Shown piece by piece: positions 23,648 to 32,317 of a stretch of 64,000 bases of DNA. Source of the DNA: CALMAK01 sp964392265 (GTDB lineage: Bacteria > Patescibacteriota > Saccharimonadia > Saccharimonadales > Saccharimonadaceae); contig CAYMOS010000004.1 in the NCBI GenBank assembly GCA_964392265.1, forward strand, positions 124,001-188,000, read 5' to 3'. A program made the translations under genes and the position numbers. The notes beneath the pieces are model-generated. The model saw only the letters and a list, made by a program, of their open reading frames with translations, was not told the origin of the DNA and made no database searches. Each line of letters opens with the position of its first letter. Position 1 is the first letter of the stretch.

Positions 23648-25498
23648 TCAAACTTTTGACTTTTTCGTCACCTTTTCTCCTACCACCGTCACCACTGGTA
23701 TAACTATCGGGCTGCACCCAGTCTGTTCGAACATAAACTGAATAATGAAATCGCGCAGCTCTTCCTTCAATCGATCCGTGTCGACACGGCCGTATCGTTG
23801 GCGTACAGCGCGATGTAGTTCAGCCCGAAATGTCTTCATTAGCGAACTGTTGTCCTTCATGGAAATAAAACCGCGGCTGATAATATCAGGGCTCTTCAAT
23901 AGTTGCCCCGTGGCCGCATTGATCGTCAGAAGAACTGTCACGATACCTTGCTGCCCCAACATGACTCGGTCGCGCACCACTATCCCGTTAACGACCGTAC
24001 CGTTTTGATCAACCAAGAGGCTACCGTGTGGTGCAGGTTGGCCGATCTCAATCGAATCGGCCGTCATATACAGACTGTCGCCATTACGAGGCAACATCAT
24101 ACAAGATGACGGCATGCCTTGCTGTGTCCCCAACTGAGCATGATACGTTCGTCGCAATATACCACCATGGACAGGGATAAAGAACGTCGGGCGGATCATC
24201 GCAATCATCTCGCGCAGTTCGTCCCGTTTGGCATGTCCCGAGACGTGCAATGGCCCGCACCCATCTAACTCATGCGTCGGATGACGAAACAGCTGAACGC
24301 CTTTACCCGCCAGTTGGTTGCCAAGATGATCGTAACTAACCTCATTACCCGGAATCGGCGAAGAACTAATAATGACCGTGTCGCCTCCCCCGAGGTCGAT
24401 ATATTTGTGCTGACCCTTGCTCATACGCCCCAAAGCCGCATTTGGCTCGCCCTGGCCTCCGGTACACATCACCAATACTTTGTCGTCTGGCAAAGTCGCC
24501 GCTCGCGCCATGGGAACAACTGTCCCTTTTGGCACTCGCAGGATACCCTGACGCACGGCAATCTCAACATATCCCAACATACTGCGTCCATCCAAGGCAA
24601 CATGACGGCCTGCCTTGGCCGCTGCGTTGATAATCATTTGCGTACGATTGATATTACTAGAGAACACAGCAATGAATATGCGCCCCTTGGCACTAGCGAT
24701 AATGTCTGTAAAACTATCCTGCAGGGTATGTTCGGTCGGTGTACGGCCTTCGACATCCGCATAACTACTGTCGGATAACAGCAATAACACCCCCTCGTTG
24801 CCCAGCTGGCGAAGACGTGTAGTATCACTGGGTAAATTGTCGAGCGGTTCGGGGTCGAGACGAAAGTCACCTGTGGCCACGATTTTGCCGACTGGCGTTT
24901 CGATACAAATGGCCGCAGGGTCGGGAATGGCATGCGTGACACGAATAAACTCAACGAAAAAGCAGCCAATCTGGAGACGTTCATGTGTGTCGATATCGAC
25001 GGTCACAAGATCCGGCTGGAAATTATCCCCATCAAATTGATCGTCCTGAAATACCTTGTCGATGACGCCAATGGTATAGCGCGATCCGTAGATTGGGGCC
25101 GGAAATTTAGGGACGGTATGACGCAATCCACCAATATGGTCAAGATGGCCATGGGTAATAACGTAGGCTTTGATTTTGTGGCGAATCGTCTCTAAATACG
25201 CCGTATCGTTGATTTCGTAATTGATACCAGGGAGGTCAACCCCCAGATTGTTGCCGCAATCGAGGATGATAGCGTCGTTGTCATACTCGATGACAGCCAT
25301 GTTCTTTTCGCCGACATCTTCGAGACCGCCCAGGAAGGTAAGTTTTACCTTGCCTGTGCCGTCAATTTGCTTTGATTGTTTTTTAGGCTGTCGCGATGCA
25401 GCATCGGCGTGTCGGCTAATCGCCCTTTGCGCGTCATCGTGATGACGTTTTTGGGCGCGGATCGCCGCAGCCCGTGATTTTTTGGATATATTACTCAT
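23648..25498 (-). CDS. rnj: Ribonuclease J
   Basis: A metallo-beta-lactamase/beta-CASP nuclease for 5'-3' exonucleolytic and endonucleolytic mRNA and rRNA processing. 616 residues, longer than B. subtilis RNase J1 because of a basic ~45-residue N-terminal extension. Metal site THGHLDHIGG (H116, H118, D120, H121), beta-CASP blocks SDSSYAD, SSNINRTQ, GQGEP, SGHAKRDEL and PVHGG, then the C-terminal domain. AAGGAGA lies just before the ATG. A consensus promoter lies about 110 bases upstream, leaving a ~105-nt leader with a GTTTCC/GGAAAC hairpin (25549-25573) that could allow self-control. RNase Y is at 48993. Confidence 0.94.
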   Translation of the reverse strand: MSNISKKSRAAAIRAQKRHHDDAQRAISRHADAASRQPKKQSKQIDGTGKVKLTFLGGLEDVGEKNMAVIEYDNDAIILDCGNNLGVDLPGINYEINDTAYLETIRHKIKAYVITHGHLDHIGGLRHTVPKFPAPIYGSRYTIGVIDKVFQDDQFDGDNFQPDLVTVDIDTHERLQIGCFFVEFIRVTHAIPDPAAICIETPVGKIVATGDFRLDPEPLDNLPSDTTRLRQLGNEGVLLLLSDSSYADVEGRTPTEHTLQDSFTDIIASAKGRIFIAVFSSNINRTQMIINAAAKAGRHVALDGRSMLGYVEIAVRQGILRVPKGTVVPMARAATLPDDKVLVMCTGGQGEPNAALGRMSKGQHKYIDLGGGDTVIISSSPIPGNEVSYDHLGNQLAGKGVQLFRHPTHELDGCGPLHVSGHAKRDELREMIAMIRPTFFIPVHGGILRRTYHAQLGTQQGMPSSCMMLPRNGDSLYMTADSIEIGQPAPHGSLLVDQNGTVVNGIVVRDRVMLGQQGIVTVLLTINAATGQLLKSPDIISRGFISMKDNSSLMKTFRAELHRAVRQRYGRVDTDRLKEELRDFIIQFMFEQTGCSPIVIPVVTVVGEKVTKKSKV

Positions 25499-25609
25499 AT
25501 ATCTCCTTGTTGATTATTTTTAATAATGACAAAAATAAGAGTTCTGATGTTTCCAAGAGATAAGGGTGGAAACAAATTGGTCTGTAAGAGAAAATCTTAG
25601 CTAAATTCC

Positions 25610-25638
25610 ATTATAGCAAAAAATGATATAAATGTCAA
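25610..25638 (-). promoter_or_regulatory. Consensus sigma70 promoter of RNase J
   Basis: Minus strand TTGACA (25638-25633), 17-base spacer, TATAAT (25615-25610). Both boxes are perfect. The transcript has a leader of about 105 bases. Confidence 0.85.
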
Positions 25639-25663
25639 TCTTTGTCATTTTGAGGGAGACTCC

Positions 25664-26248
25664 CTAACGTAGTATGTCCGCAACAACCCGCTGTAATGCA
25701 GGCACGACGTCCGCTTCAAACCATAAATTTTTAGCACGCCACCTAAAGTTCAAAGGGCTGGGATGCACAAGGGGGAAATAAGTTGGCAAATACTCTTTAT
25801 AGTCATAGACTGTGTCGGTCAGGTTACGTTTGGCACTCTTGCCTAAATAATATTTTTGCGCATAGGCACCAATCAAAATAATCAGTTCGATGTCTGGCAT
25901 TTGCTCTCGTAGTAACGGATGCCACGTCTCGGCAAACCCCTTACGAGGCGGCAAGTCACCATGAACACCCTTGCCTGGATAATAAAAATCCATCGGAATA
26001 AGCGCAACAAGGTCAGGGTTGTAAAACTGATCATCCGTCATCCCTAGCCATTTGCGTAGCATCACCCCACTAGCATCATTCCAGGGCTTCCCAGAGTCTT
26101 GTGCTTTGCGGCCCGGCGCCTGCCCGATAATAGCAATTTTGGCATTTGGTCCTGCGGTATATAGTGGCCGATAGTCCTTCGCCTTCATATCGGCATTCAT
26201 CGGATCATCAACAATCTGCTGATAAATATTCGAGAATACGTCCGTCAT
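25664..26248 (-). CDS. Uracil-DNA glycosylase family protein
   Basis: 194 residues. IIGQAPGRKAQDSGKPWNDASG is the motif A region of the uracil glycosylase-like family, LIILIGAYAQKYYLG the central strand and PLVHPSPLNFRW the motif B histidine loop. The layout matches the uracil-glycosylase-like proteins rather than Ung itself. It probably removes deaminated or damaged bases. TACAAT ends six bases before the ATG at 26248. It is divergent from the YdeI-like gene with back-to-back -10 boxes. Confidence 0.85.
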   Translation of the reverse strand: MTDVFSNIYQQIVDDPMNADMKAKDYRPLYTAGPNAKIAIIGQAPGRKAQDSGKPWNDASGVMLRKWLGMTDDQFYNPDLVALIPMDFYYPGKGVHGDLPPRKGFAETWHPLLREQMPDIELIILIGAYAQKYYLGKSAKRNLTDTVYDYKEYLPTYFPLVHPSPLNFRWRAKNLWFEADVVPALQRVVADILR

Positions 26249-26254
26249 ATCCTT

Positions 26255-26276
26255 ATTGTACTCCGTGCGGTAAAAT
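26255..26276. promoter_or_regulatory. Compact divergent leaderless promoters
   Basis: TACAAT on the minus strand (26260-26255) and TAAAAT on the plus strand (26271-26276) each end six bases before their ATG. Only ten bases separate the two boxes, so both genes share one 34-base control region. Confidence 0.6.
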
Positions 26277-26282
26277 AGGTAC

Positions 26283-26588
26283 ATGAGCGCATTACCAGCC
26301 GGCACGATTCACGACAAGATACCCAAGGACCTTCAAAAGGTTCTTGCTGAAAATACGGCTGCACGCGCCACTTGGTTAGACATTACCCCATTGGCACGCA
26401 ACGAGTGGATCTGCTGGGTCGAGAATGCAAAGCTTAACGAAACGCGTGTGCGCCGTATCGTACGTGCGAATAACGACCTTGGTGCTGGCAAGCGTCGCCC
26501 GTGCTGCTGGATAGGTTGTATTCATCGTACCGACAAAGCAATCAGCCCGTCCGTACAATGGGTGCTAGACAAGCAGTCAAAATCTTAG
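26283..26588 (+). CDS. YdeI/OmpD-associated family protein
   Basis: 101 residues. The pattern LQKVLAENTAARATW, LTPLARNEWICWVENAKLNETRVRRI and GKRRPCCWIGCIHR matches the YdeI/OmdA group, sometimes described as bacteriocin protection proteins; the biochemical role is not settled. Two cysteines in PCCW may be redox or metal ligands. Leaderless by the six-base rule. It converges on the SDR gene with a one-base gap. Confidence 0.82.
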   Translation: MSALPAGTIHDKIPKDLQKVLAENTAARATWLDITPLARNEWICWVENAKLNETRVRRIVRANNDLGAGKRRPCCWIGCIHRTDKAISPSVQWVLDKQSKS

Positions 26589-26589
26589 A

Positions 26590-27480
26590 TTATCGCAACC
26601 TTCCACCAGTAACACCGATCACCTCCCCTGAGATATAGCTGGACTCTTGGCTAGCAAGGAATACATAGGCTGGGGCTAGCTCGGCTGGCTGTCCCGGTCG
26701 ACCAAGGGGTGTATTTTGACCAAATTCAACTAGCTTTTCTTCGGACTGCCCATAGCTTGGCTGCAATGGTGTCCAAATTGGACCAGGAGCCACCGCGTTC
26801 ACCCTGATACCTTTCGGGGTGAGCTGCTGGGCGAGGCCCTTCGTAAAATTAAGGGTCGCCGCCTTCGTCGCCGCGTAATCAATCAACCCTGGTGATGGTT
26901 GAGTTGCCTGAATCGACGTGGTGTTAATAATTGATGCGCCTTTTGGCAGAAATGCCAATGCCTCTTGCGTGATCCACATCATTGCGAGGACATTCACGGT
27001 GAATGTATCGACAAGCTGCTGCGTAGGAATGGTGGCAAAATCTTCGTTGAATATCTGTTTACCAGCATTATTGACGAGAATATCTAGTCCGCCTAATGCT
27101 TCCGCCGCCTGACCCGGGAGACCTCGGGCAAAGTCTTCATCCGTCAAGTCCCCGGGTAGTAAGACTGACGTGACACCAGCATCATCCATCGCAACCTGGA
27201 CATCTTCGGCATCCGATTGTTCTGAAGGCAAATAACTGATCGCTACATCAGCGCCTTCACGAGCAAATGCAATGGCAACTGCCCGACCAATCCCGCTGTC
27301 TCCTCCAGTAATCAGGGCCTTACGTCCTTTCAGGCGTCCACTACCCACATAGGTATCAACGCCATGATCAGCAAGCGGCATGAGCGCGCTATCGAGACCA
27401 GGCTCTGATTGCTTTTGTGGTGGAATGTCCATCACTGGATATTGTTTTACTGGATCTTGTCTATCGTACTGGTTCGCCAT
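26590..27480 (-). CDS. Short-chain dehydrogenase/reductase, general-stress type
   Basis: 296 residues. After a ~50-residue extension (QDPVKQYPVMDIPPQKQSEPG) comes the cofactor motif TGGDSGIG, then NNAGKQ, the YAATK catalytic pair and the PGPIWTPL loop. The extension and the family layout match the YhdF/YghA group of SDRs linked to general stress. GAGGAGGG precedes the ATG. It is the second gene of an operon with a ChaB-like gene 12 bases upstream, a pairing seen in other bacteria among salt and oxidative stress genes. Confidence 0.92.
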   Translation of the reverse strand: MANQYDRQDPVKQYPVMDIPPQKQSEPGLDSALMPLADHGVDTYVGSGRLKGRKALITGGDSGIGRAVAIAFAREGADVAISYLPSEQSDAEDVQVAMDDAGVTSVLLPGDLTDEDFARGLPGQAAEALGGLDILVNNAGKQIFNEDFATIPTQQLVDTFTVNVLAMMWITQEALAFLPKGASIINTTSIQATQPSPGLIDYAATKAATLNFTKGLAQQLTPKGIRVNAVAPGPIWTPLQPSYGQSEEKLVEFGQNTPLGRPGQPAELAPAYVFLASQESSYISGEVIGVTGGRLR

Positions 27481-27492
27481 AATTACCCTCCT

Positions 27493-27723
27493 CTAGGACT
27501 GATGCCATTTATCATCGTTACCTTTTTCATAGCCCGCCTTTTTGACGGCAGCCCAAGCCACCCGATGGGCAGTTTCCTCACGATCGGCATCGCCACGCCG
27601 CTCTTCGGGTTTAGCGTATTGATCATACGCACTGTTGAATGCCTCTTTGTAGATTTCCTGAGCATGCTTTGGTAAAACATTCTTCACGCTCTCGGGAAGT
27701 TCGTTAATTGATGTGTACGGCAT
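27493..27723 (-). CDS. ChaB family protein
   Basis: 76 residues, MPYTSINELPESVKNVLP start, AQEIYKEAFNSAYDQY and AHRVAWAAVKKAGYEK, the standard ChaB pattern. ChaB was named a cation transport regulator in E. coli but its biochemistry is unclear. AAAGGAGG precedes the ATG, with a TATAAT box further up near 27760. First gene of the ChaB-SDR operon. Confidence 0.9.
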   Translation of the reverse strand: MPYTSINELPESVKNVLPKHAQEIYKEAFNSAYDQYAKPEERRGDADREETAHRVAWAAVKKAGYEKGNDDKWHQS

Positions 27724-27789
27724 AAACGCCTCCTTTCGCTTAACGATTTGTACTATCTATTATACCGCGTTCTAATGTATGAGACAAAA

Positions 27790-28395
27790 TTACTGCATAG
27801 AGGTGCGAATCGGTATACCGTCGGCCGTCTGTACGAAACGTAACATTTCATAATTCATCTCAACTTGTTTCAATAGTTGCTTAGCCACCTCACCATATTT
27901 TTCATAGCTGTTATATGACCGTACGATTTGTATCGAATCATTCATAATCGGCATGAAGAAACTTGCCAACCATTCGTTGCCTAAAATACTCATACTGTAA
28001 TAGACACTCTGCATGTTCTCGGCCATGTCAGCCATTTTGACGATGATAACTTCCTCAGGCGAATGCCGCATTTTCTCCATATAAGCATCACGGTCCAAAT
28101 CGCTGTGTTCATTCGTAAGGCCAAAAATGAATTGATCAACCGTATCCCCGTAGAGTTGTCGCACTTCGTCGCGCGTCGCCTGCGTGTCTTCATAAAGGTC
28201 ATGTCCTAAGGCTGCTAAAACGATAGCGGTATTATCTAGATCTGGCGTATAGTTTTCGGTATATGTCTGTACGATGTGTGCAACACCATAACAGTGCATC
28301 CAGTACGGGGTTGTATCATTCTTGTTACGCAGCTGTCCGTCATGATATTTGCGCACATAGGCCAGCATCGACTCATAGTGGTCTTGTGTAACCAT
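27790..28395 (-). CDS. HD-domain phosphohydrolase, RelA/SpoT-hydrolase-like
   Basis: 201 residues. YWMHCYGVAHIV, LAALGHDLYEDT and IVKMADMAENM form the H...HD...D metal site in the arrangement of (p)ppGpp hydrolases of the RelA/SpoT and small SAH group. No synthetase or TGS domain is present. It may hydrolyse alarmones or another nucleotide. AGGAG precedes the ATG. Fourth in an apparent operon that starts at 29945. Confidence 0.85.
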   Translation of the reverse strand: MVTQDHYESMLAYVRKYHDGQLRNKNDTTPYWMHCYGVAHIVQTYTENYTPDLDNTAIVLAALGHDLYEDTQATRDEVRQLYGDTVDQFIFGLTNEHSDLDRDAYMEKMRHSPEEVIIVKMADMAENMQSVYYSMSILGNEWLASFFMPIMNDSIQIVRSYNSYEKYGEVAKQLLKQVEMNYEMLRFVQTADGIPIRTSMQ

Positions 28396-28398
28396 ATA

Positions 28399-28851
28399 TT
28401 ACTCCTGAATCGGGGTGTCAGTTGCCTGGCCCTCGATCTCTACCGATGTTACTTTGCCGTCAGTAATCGTAAAGTTATGGCGCCCCTGCACGAAGTCCAT
28501 TGTCACCGGCAAGGACTTACCATCACGTTGAACGACGCGAGCTGGCGTTTTCTCGTGCGCCGCCTTTGCCAATGCGTCCTCTTCAGTCATGCCGACATAT
28601 GATTCTTGTGGCGACACTTGCTGTTTACTATTCACAAATGACGTTCCATTAATAAGACACTGCTCGGGATACGACTCTAACAGCGCACCGCCAGCATCTT
28701 TACACTGATCAAAGCTAGCGACTACCTTGGTTGATGATGGGCGCAGCCACAGCGCAACCGATAGTATGACCAGTAGTACGATCACGACGCTAAGGACCAT
28801 CACGACGACTTGATGTGCGGATGCTTTTGATTGGTTAGTGGTTGATGTCAT
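28399..28851 (-). CDS. Membrane-anchored protein with I78-inhibitor-like C-terminus
   Basis: 150 residues: basic start, one helix (about 16-40), an outside segment FDQCKDAGGALLESYPEQCLINGTSF with two cysteines, and a C-terminal domain (YVGMTEEDALAKAA, ARVVQRDG, VTMDFVQGRHNFTITDGKVTSVEIEG). The last block resembles the I78 family of small protease inhibitors, which share a VTMDYRPDR-type core. The two-cysteine segment is a type often seen on CPR surface proteins. AAGGAGGGG precedes the ATG. Function is by resemblance only. Confidence 0.7.
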   Translation of the reverse strand: MTSTTNQSKASAHQVVVMVLSVVIVLLVILSVALWLRPSSTKVVASFDQCKDAGGALLESYPEQCLINGTSFVNSKQQVSPQESYVGMTEEDALAKAAHEKTPARVVQRDGKSLPVTMDFVQGRHNFTITDGKVTSVEIEGQATDTPIQE

Positions 28852-28875
28852 ATGCCCCTCCTTATTATTTCTCTC

Positions 28876-29292
28876 TTAGGCTGCCTCGTCTTTGAATTTT
28901 TGGTAGCAAGCCTCTAGCATTTCCGTCAAAATGTCCAGGTCTACATCAGATAGTTTTGCGATATAGAGGCAGGCCTTGCTGACTTTGTGCTTACCTAGCC
29001 GCTGCAGCTGCTGCTGATAAACATCAGCTAGACCCTCCATAAAATATACCGTGACGGCAGCTTTGCGAGGGCTAAAACCAAGCAGCGGCATATCTCCTTC
29101 GCGGCCTGATTCATACTTGTAGTGGACGGACCCGAATCCGATAATACTAGGACCCCACATAACTGCAGACTGACCTGTTATTGTATGCATGATGCGCATG
29201 ATTGTCCGCGCTTCGGCCGCTCGCTGCTCGCTGACTGTTGCCAGGAAATCGTCGACGGTTATTTGGGTTGGCTTTGTCTTGTTATCTGACAT
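28876..29292 (-). CDS. DUF1801 domain protein
   Basis: 138 residues. It has the DUF1801 (YdhG-like) pattern: TVDDFLATVSEQRAAEARTIM, MWGPSIIGFGSVHYKYESGREGDMPLLGFSPRKAAVTVYF, and a C-terminal KACLYIAKLSDVDLDIL. Role unknown. A second DUF1801 gene of another subgroup lies at 48370. The start is five bases after the upstream gene's stop. Confidence 0.85.
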   Translation of the reverse strand: MSDNKTKPTQITVDDFLATVSEQRAAEARTIMRIMHTITGQSAVMWGPSIIGFGSVHYKYESGREGDMPLLGFSPRKAAVTVYFMEGLADVYQQQLQRLGKHKVSKACLYIAKLSDVDLDILTEMLEACYQKFKDEAA

Positions 29293-29297
29293 GGGTT

Positions 29298-29945
29298 TTA
29301 CAGTTTTTTCGCTAATGTTGTCAGGCCGGACCGCACAGCATCACGATCAACACCATCTAGTTGAGTTGCCGTCAGAACAATCACTTGTCTACCTACCAAG
29401 ACATAGAGCGCCTCGGTCTTTTCATAGGTGCCTTCGGCTGTTTTTATCACAGGGAAGAATGCTTGATCGCCAACCCCATCAACATCCGTTGCCTGGCCTA
29501 CTGCTTCTTGAGCCTCGGTCGTCTGTGGATGACGTAGATTATTCATGAAAGTTTTAGCATCAGCCGCACTGGCATAATTATTGATGGCAACCGAAAGGTC
29601 CAATGCCGCCGTCATACCAGCCGTCGAACCGTCATTATCTTGTTTGAAGTTACAGGCCGAGCCCTTTAGGTCCTCGTAGTTATCACTGCCCGGGCTTGCT
29701 GTACTAGGTGCATATTCTTCCTCACCGTCACCATACGTGCCGCCAAGGGCAGCAGCTATCTCTTCCTTCGTGAAGATCTTACAGGCATCATTATATTTTT
29801 TCGCATCACTGTCTGCAGTATCGCTAGTTTTAGTGGTGTCGTCCGACTTGTTATCGCCGGCGTTCTTTTGTGTCAGTAAATACGCACTCGCACCGCCCAA
29901 TACAACAATCACCGCGATCACGATAATAACGAGTTTTTTATTCAT
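29298..29945 (-). CDS. Membrane-anchored extracytoplasmic protein, unknown
   Basis: 215 residues from the ATG at 29945 (GGAGG and GGTAGG upstream; the frame is open to 29978). One N-terminal helix (MNKKLVIIVIAVIVVLGGASAYLL) is followed by a Lys/Asp/Thr-rich linker and a domain with two cysteines (NDACKIF and GSACNFK). The order cysteine-IFTKEEIAAALGG and SACNFKQ is reminiscent of DUF3558-like and related lipoproteins of actinobacteria, without a lipobox here. First gene of the operon to 27790. Function unknown. Confidence 0.7.
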   Translation of the reverse strand: MNKKLVIIVIAVIVVLGGASAYLLTQKNAGDNKSDDTTKTSDTADSDAKKYNDACKIFTKEEIAAALGGTYGDGEEEYAPSTASPGSDNYEDLKGSACNFKQDNDGSTAGMTAALDLSVAINNYASAADAKTFMNNLRHPQTTEAQEAVGQATDVDGVGDQAFFPVIKTAEGTYEKTEALYVLVGRQVIVLTATQLDGVDRDAVRSGLTTLAKKL

Positions 29946-30086
29946 ACCTACCCTTGCCTCCACATTAGTTTTCTTCATTTAACACCTAGCTGAATGAAAA
30001 GGCAATATTCCCCCGAATGCATCGCAAAAATCCCGCTAATTGCAACAGATTTGCATCAAGAATATAGATTGCGGTACCATGACACA

Positions 30087-30941
30087 ATGGATATTCTACA
30101 AGTACTTTTTTGGACACTGATCGGCAGTGTCGTATCACTCGTTGGTGGTATTTTATTACTAGGGAATAAGAAGTTGCGCGCCAAGGCGATGCACTTAGGA
30201 CTTCCCTTTGGTGCGGGCGCTTTGCTGGCCGCGGCATTTTTAGGTCTTTTGCCAGAAGCGTTTGAAGGAAGTGATGTTCACTCCGTAACACTTTTTGCAC
30301 TTAGTGGATTTTTGGGATTTTTTATTCTCGAGCGCCTGTTGGGCTGGTTCCATCATCATGAGGAGTCCCACCATCACGAAACAGCACACGGTAAACGCAA
30401 TAAAACACACCAATGGTTAGTGATCGTTGGTGACACTTTACATAACGCCATCGATGGTGTCGCCATTGGTGCAGCATTTCTGATTAACCCAGCGGCTGGT
30501 ATCGGTACAGCCCTGGCCGTAGCGGCGCATGAAATTCCACAGGAAGTCGGTGATTTTAGTATCCTCCTCGGCAAAGGGATGCGACCACGCAATGTCATCT
30601 TGGTCAATCTTTTTAGTGCCCTGGCAACGGTTGTGACTGCACTTATCACATATCTTTTGGGTGGTGCGATCGATTTTAATCCTTCCCTATTAATCGCCAT
30701 CGCCGCCGGTTTCTTCATTTATATTGCGGCAAGTGATATCATCCCCGATATCCACGAAAAGCCACGACGGGAAGGGAATATACAGGCCGTGATGCTACTC
30801 ATTGGCGTCGTAGTCATTGGCTGTATCATCAGCCTTACGCCACACGAACACTATCACGATAGTGCTAATCCCCAAGAAGATCACACCAATCATTTACATG
30901 AGTCGCACGACCACGATCACAACGAAGATCATTCACATTAA
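30087..30941 (+). CDS. ZIP family metal transporter
   Basis: 284 residues from the ATG at 30087. Eight helices. HNAIDGVAIG and HEIPQEVGDF are the fourth- and fifth-helix motifs that form the binuclear metal site of ZIP importers. A histidine-rich loop (FHHHEESHHHETAHG) and a histidine-rich tail (HEHYHDS to HDHDHNEDHSH) should bind zinc or a similar ion. TACCAT ends six bases before this ATG, which sets the start; the frame upstream to 29994 reads through the promoter. Confidence 0.92.
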   Translation: MDILQVLFWTLIGSVVSLVGGILLLGNKKLRAKAMHLGLPFGAGALLAAAFLGLLPEAFEGSDVHSVTLFALSGFLGFFILERLLGWFHHHEESHHHETAHGKRNKTHQWLVIVGDTLHNAIDGVAIGAAFLINPAAGIGTALAVAAHEIPQEVGDFSILLGKGMRPRNVILVNLFSALATVVTALITYLLGGAIDFNPSLLIAIAAGFFIYIAASDIIPDIHEKPRREGNIQAVMLLIGVVVIGCIISLTPHEHYHDSANPQEDHTNHLHESHDHDHNEDHSH

Positions 30942-30975
30942 TTGTGCCGCCTCGTGTAGCGACCGTTATCGGATG

Positions 30976-31425
30976 CTACTCCACGCGCCGTGCAAAGTAT
31001 TCTTCGGTTTCGCGCATGAAGATTTCTGCCACCTTTGGACCAATACCGTGCAGCTTCCGTAGGCGCTTTACGAACTCGTCTTCATTCTCGCTGCTCTCTA
31101 ACATCAGCCACAATGACCCGTCATAGTCACGAATGAGCTGGTCCATGCATCGCTGCAGACCGTGTGCCGTCACCGTGTCATAGCGCCGGTACCCGCCATC
31201 GCATAGAATACGTGAAAGCTCATGCCAGTGCGCATCCCGAATCGCCCATGGCGTATCCATCTTGTTTGCAACAAAAAGTTGCCAAGTTTTGATCGCCGTC
31301 TCTGCACGAATTGGCTTACCAAACAGAAAACACAACAAAAACCAGCGGAACAAATCGAGATCGCCCGACAATACATCGAGGTCAAATTCATCAGCTGTAT
31401 GATTCTTTGGCTGCCTATGTACCAT
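30976..31425 (-). CDS. Helix-hairpin-helix protein, possible DNA glycosylase-like
   Basis: 149 residues, soluble. LRKLHGIGPKVAEIFMRETEEYF near the C-terminus is a helix-hairpin-helix of the DNA glycosylase type, but the catalytic lysine/aspartate pair and iron-sulphur cysteines of endonuclease III are not visible. FRWFLLCFLFGKPIRAETAIKTW resembles small HhH glycosylase-like proteins. TATAAT ends six bases before the ATG. Confidence 0.7.
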   Translation of the reverse strand: MVHRQPKNHTADEFDLDVLSGDLDLFRWFLLCFLFGKPIRAETAIKTWQLFVANKMDTPWAIRDAHWHELSRILCDGGYRRYDTVTAHGLQRCMDQLIRDYDGSLWLMLESSENEDEFVKRLRKLHGIGPKVAEIFMRETEEYFARRVE

Positions 31426-31470
31426 GTCCCTATTATATGCCAGGTGTGGATTATGGCGTATACTGAGGGT

Positions 31471-31941
31471 ATGGTAAAAAAGATTGCAATCTATATAGGT
31501 TCTATTCTTGTCTCCCTCGCCGCGGGCGGTGTTGGTTCACTGGCGACGGTGCCAAATATCCCGACGTGGTACGAACATCTGGACAAACCACCACTGTTGC
31601 CGCCCAACGAAGTCTTTGGCCCGACGTGGACGCTGCTGTATGTATTGATGGGCATTGCACTGGCACTGTTTATTACTACCAAGACAGCGTCAACCAAAAA
31701 GGCAGGCTATATTTGGTTCGGCGCACAACTGGCGCTGAATACATTGTGGTCGGTCGTGTTCTTTGGCTTGCACCTACCTTGGGTTGCTGCCGCTATTATC
31801 GTGGCACTGATCGGTTCGATCATCATGACTGCACTGACATTCCGTCGTGTCGTACCCGCGACACTATGGATGTTCTTGCCATATTTGGCGTGGGTGTGTT
31901 TTGCCACCTACCTGAACCTTGGTGTGGCAATCCTTAACTAA
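31471..31941 (+). CDS. tspO: TspO/MBR family tryptophan-rich sensory protein
   Basis: 156 residues and five helices. Typical features are GSLATVPNIPTWYEHLDKPPLLPPNEVFGPTWTLLYVLMGIAL, WFGAQLALNTLWSVVFFGLH and the C-terminal PYLAWVCFATYLNLGVAILN. TspO binds porphyrins and other small hydrophobic ligands. TATACT ends six bases before this ATG; the long frame upstream to 31222 runs through the promoter and an antisense region. Divergent from the HhH gene. Confidence 0.93.
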   Translation: MVKKIAIYIGSILVSLAAGGVGSLATVPNIPTWYEHLDKPPLLPPNEVFGPTWTLLYVLMGIALALFITTKTASTKKAGYIWFGAQLALNTLWSVVFFGLHLPWVAAAIIVALIGSIIMTALTFRRVVPATLWMFLPYLAWVCFATYLNLGVAILN

Positions 31942-31944
31942 ACC

Positions 31945-32307
31945 CTATTCCTTGCGTAAAATTTTCTCCATCGCCCTACCTTTGGCCAGCTCGTCGATAA
32001 GTTTGTCGAGATAACGAATCTCGCGCATCAACGGCTCTTTGATTTCCTCTATCCGCACACCGCAAATAACCCCAGTGATTAGCCTCCTGTTTGGATTGAG
32101 GCTTACTGCCTCGTCAAAGAACTCCGCAAAAGTAATCTCATCCATAATCGCACTCTCTAACTGAGTTTGCGAATACCCTGTCAGCCAACGAATAATTTCA
32201 TCAACTTCTGTCCTACTATGTCCCTTTTTGGTTGCTTTGGCGACATAGTGCGGATAGACGCTGGCGAACGCCATTTTGTAAACCCGTTCGTTGTTGGTGT
32301 TATTCAT
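31945..32307 (-). CDS. DUF2200 family protein
   Basis: About 120 residues from the ATG at 32307, which has AAGGAG seven bases upstream. RVYKMAFASVYPHYVAKATKKGHSRTEVDEIIRWLTGYSQ and NRRLITGVICGVRIEEIKEPLMREIRYLDKLIDELAKGRAMEKILR are the DUF2200 blocks. Function unknown. Lies ten bases after msrB and is probably co-transcribed with it. Confidence 0.9.
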   Translation of the reverse strand: MNNTNNERVYKMAFASVYPHYVAKATKKGHSRTEVDEIIRWLTGYSQTQLESAIMDEITFAEFFDEAVSLNPNRRLITGVICGVRIEEIKEPLMREIRYLDKLIDELAKGRAMEKILRKE

Positions 32308-32317
32308 AGGTGACTCC

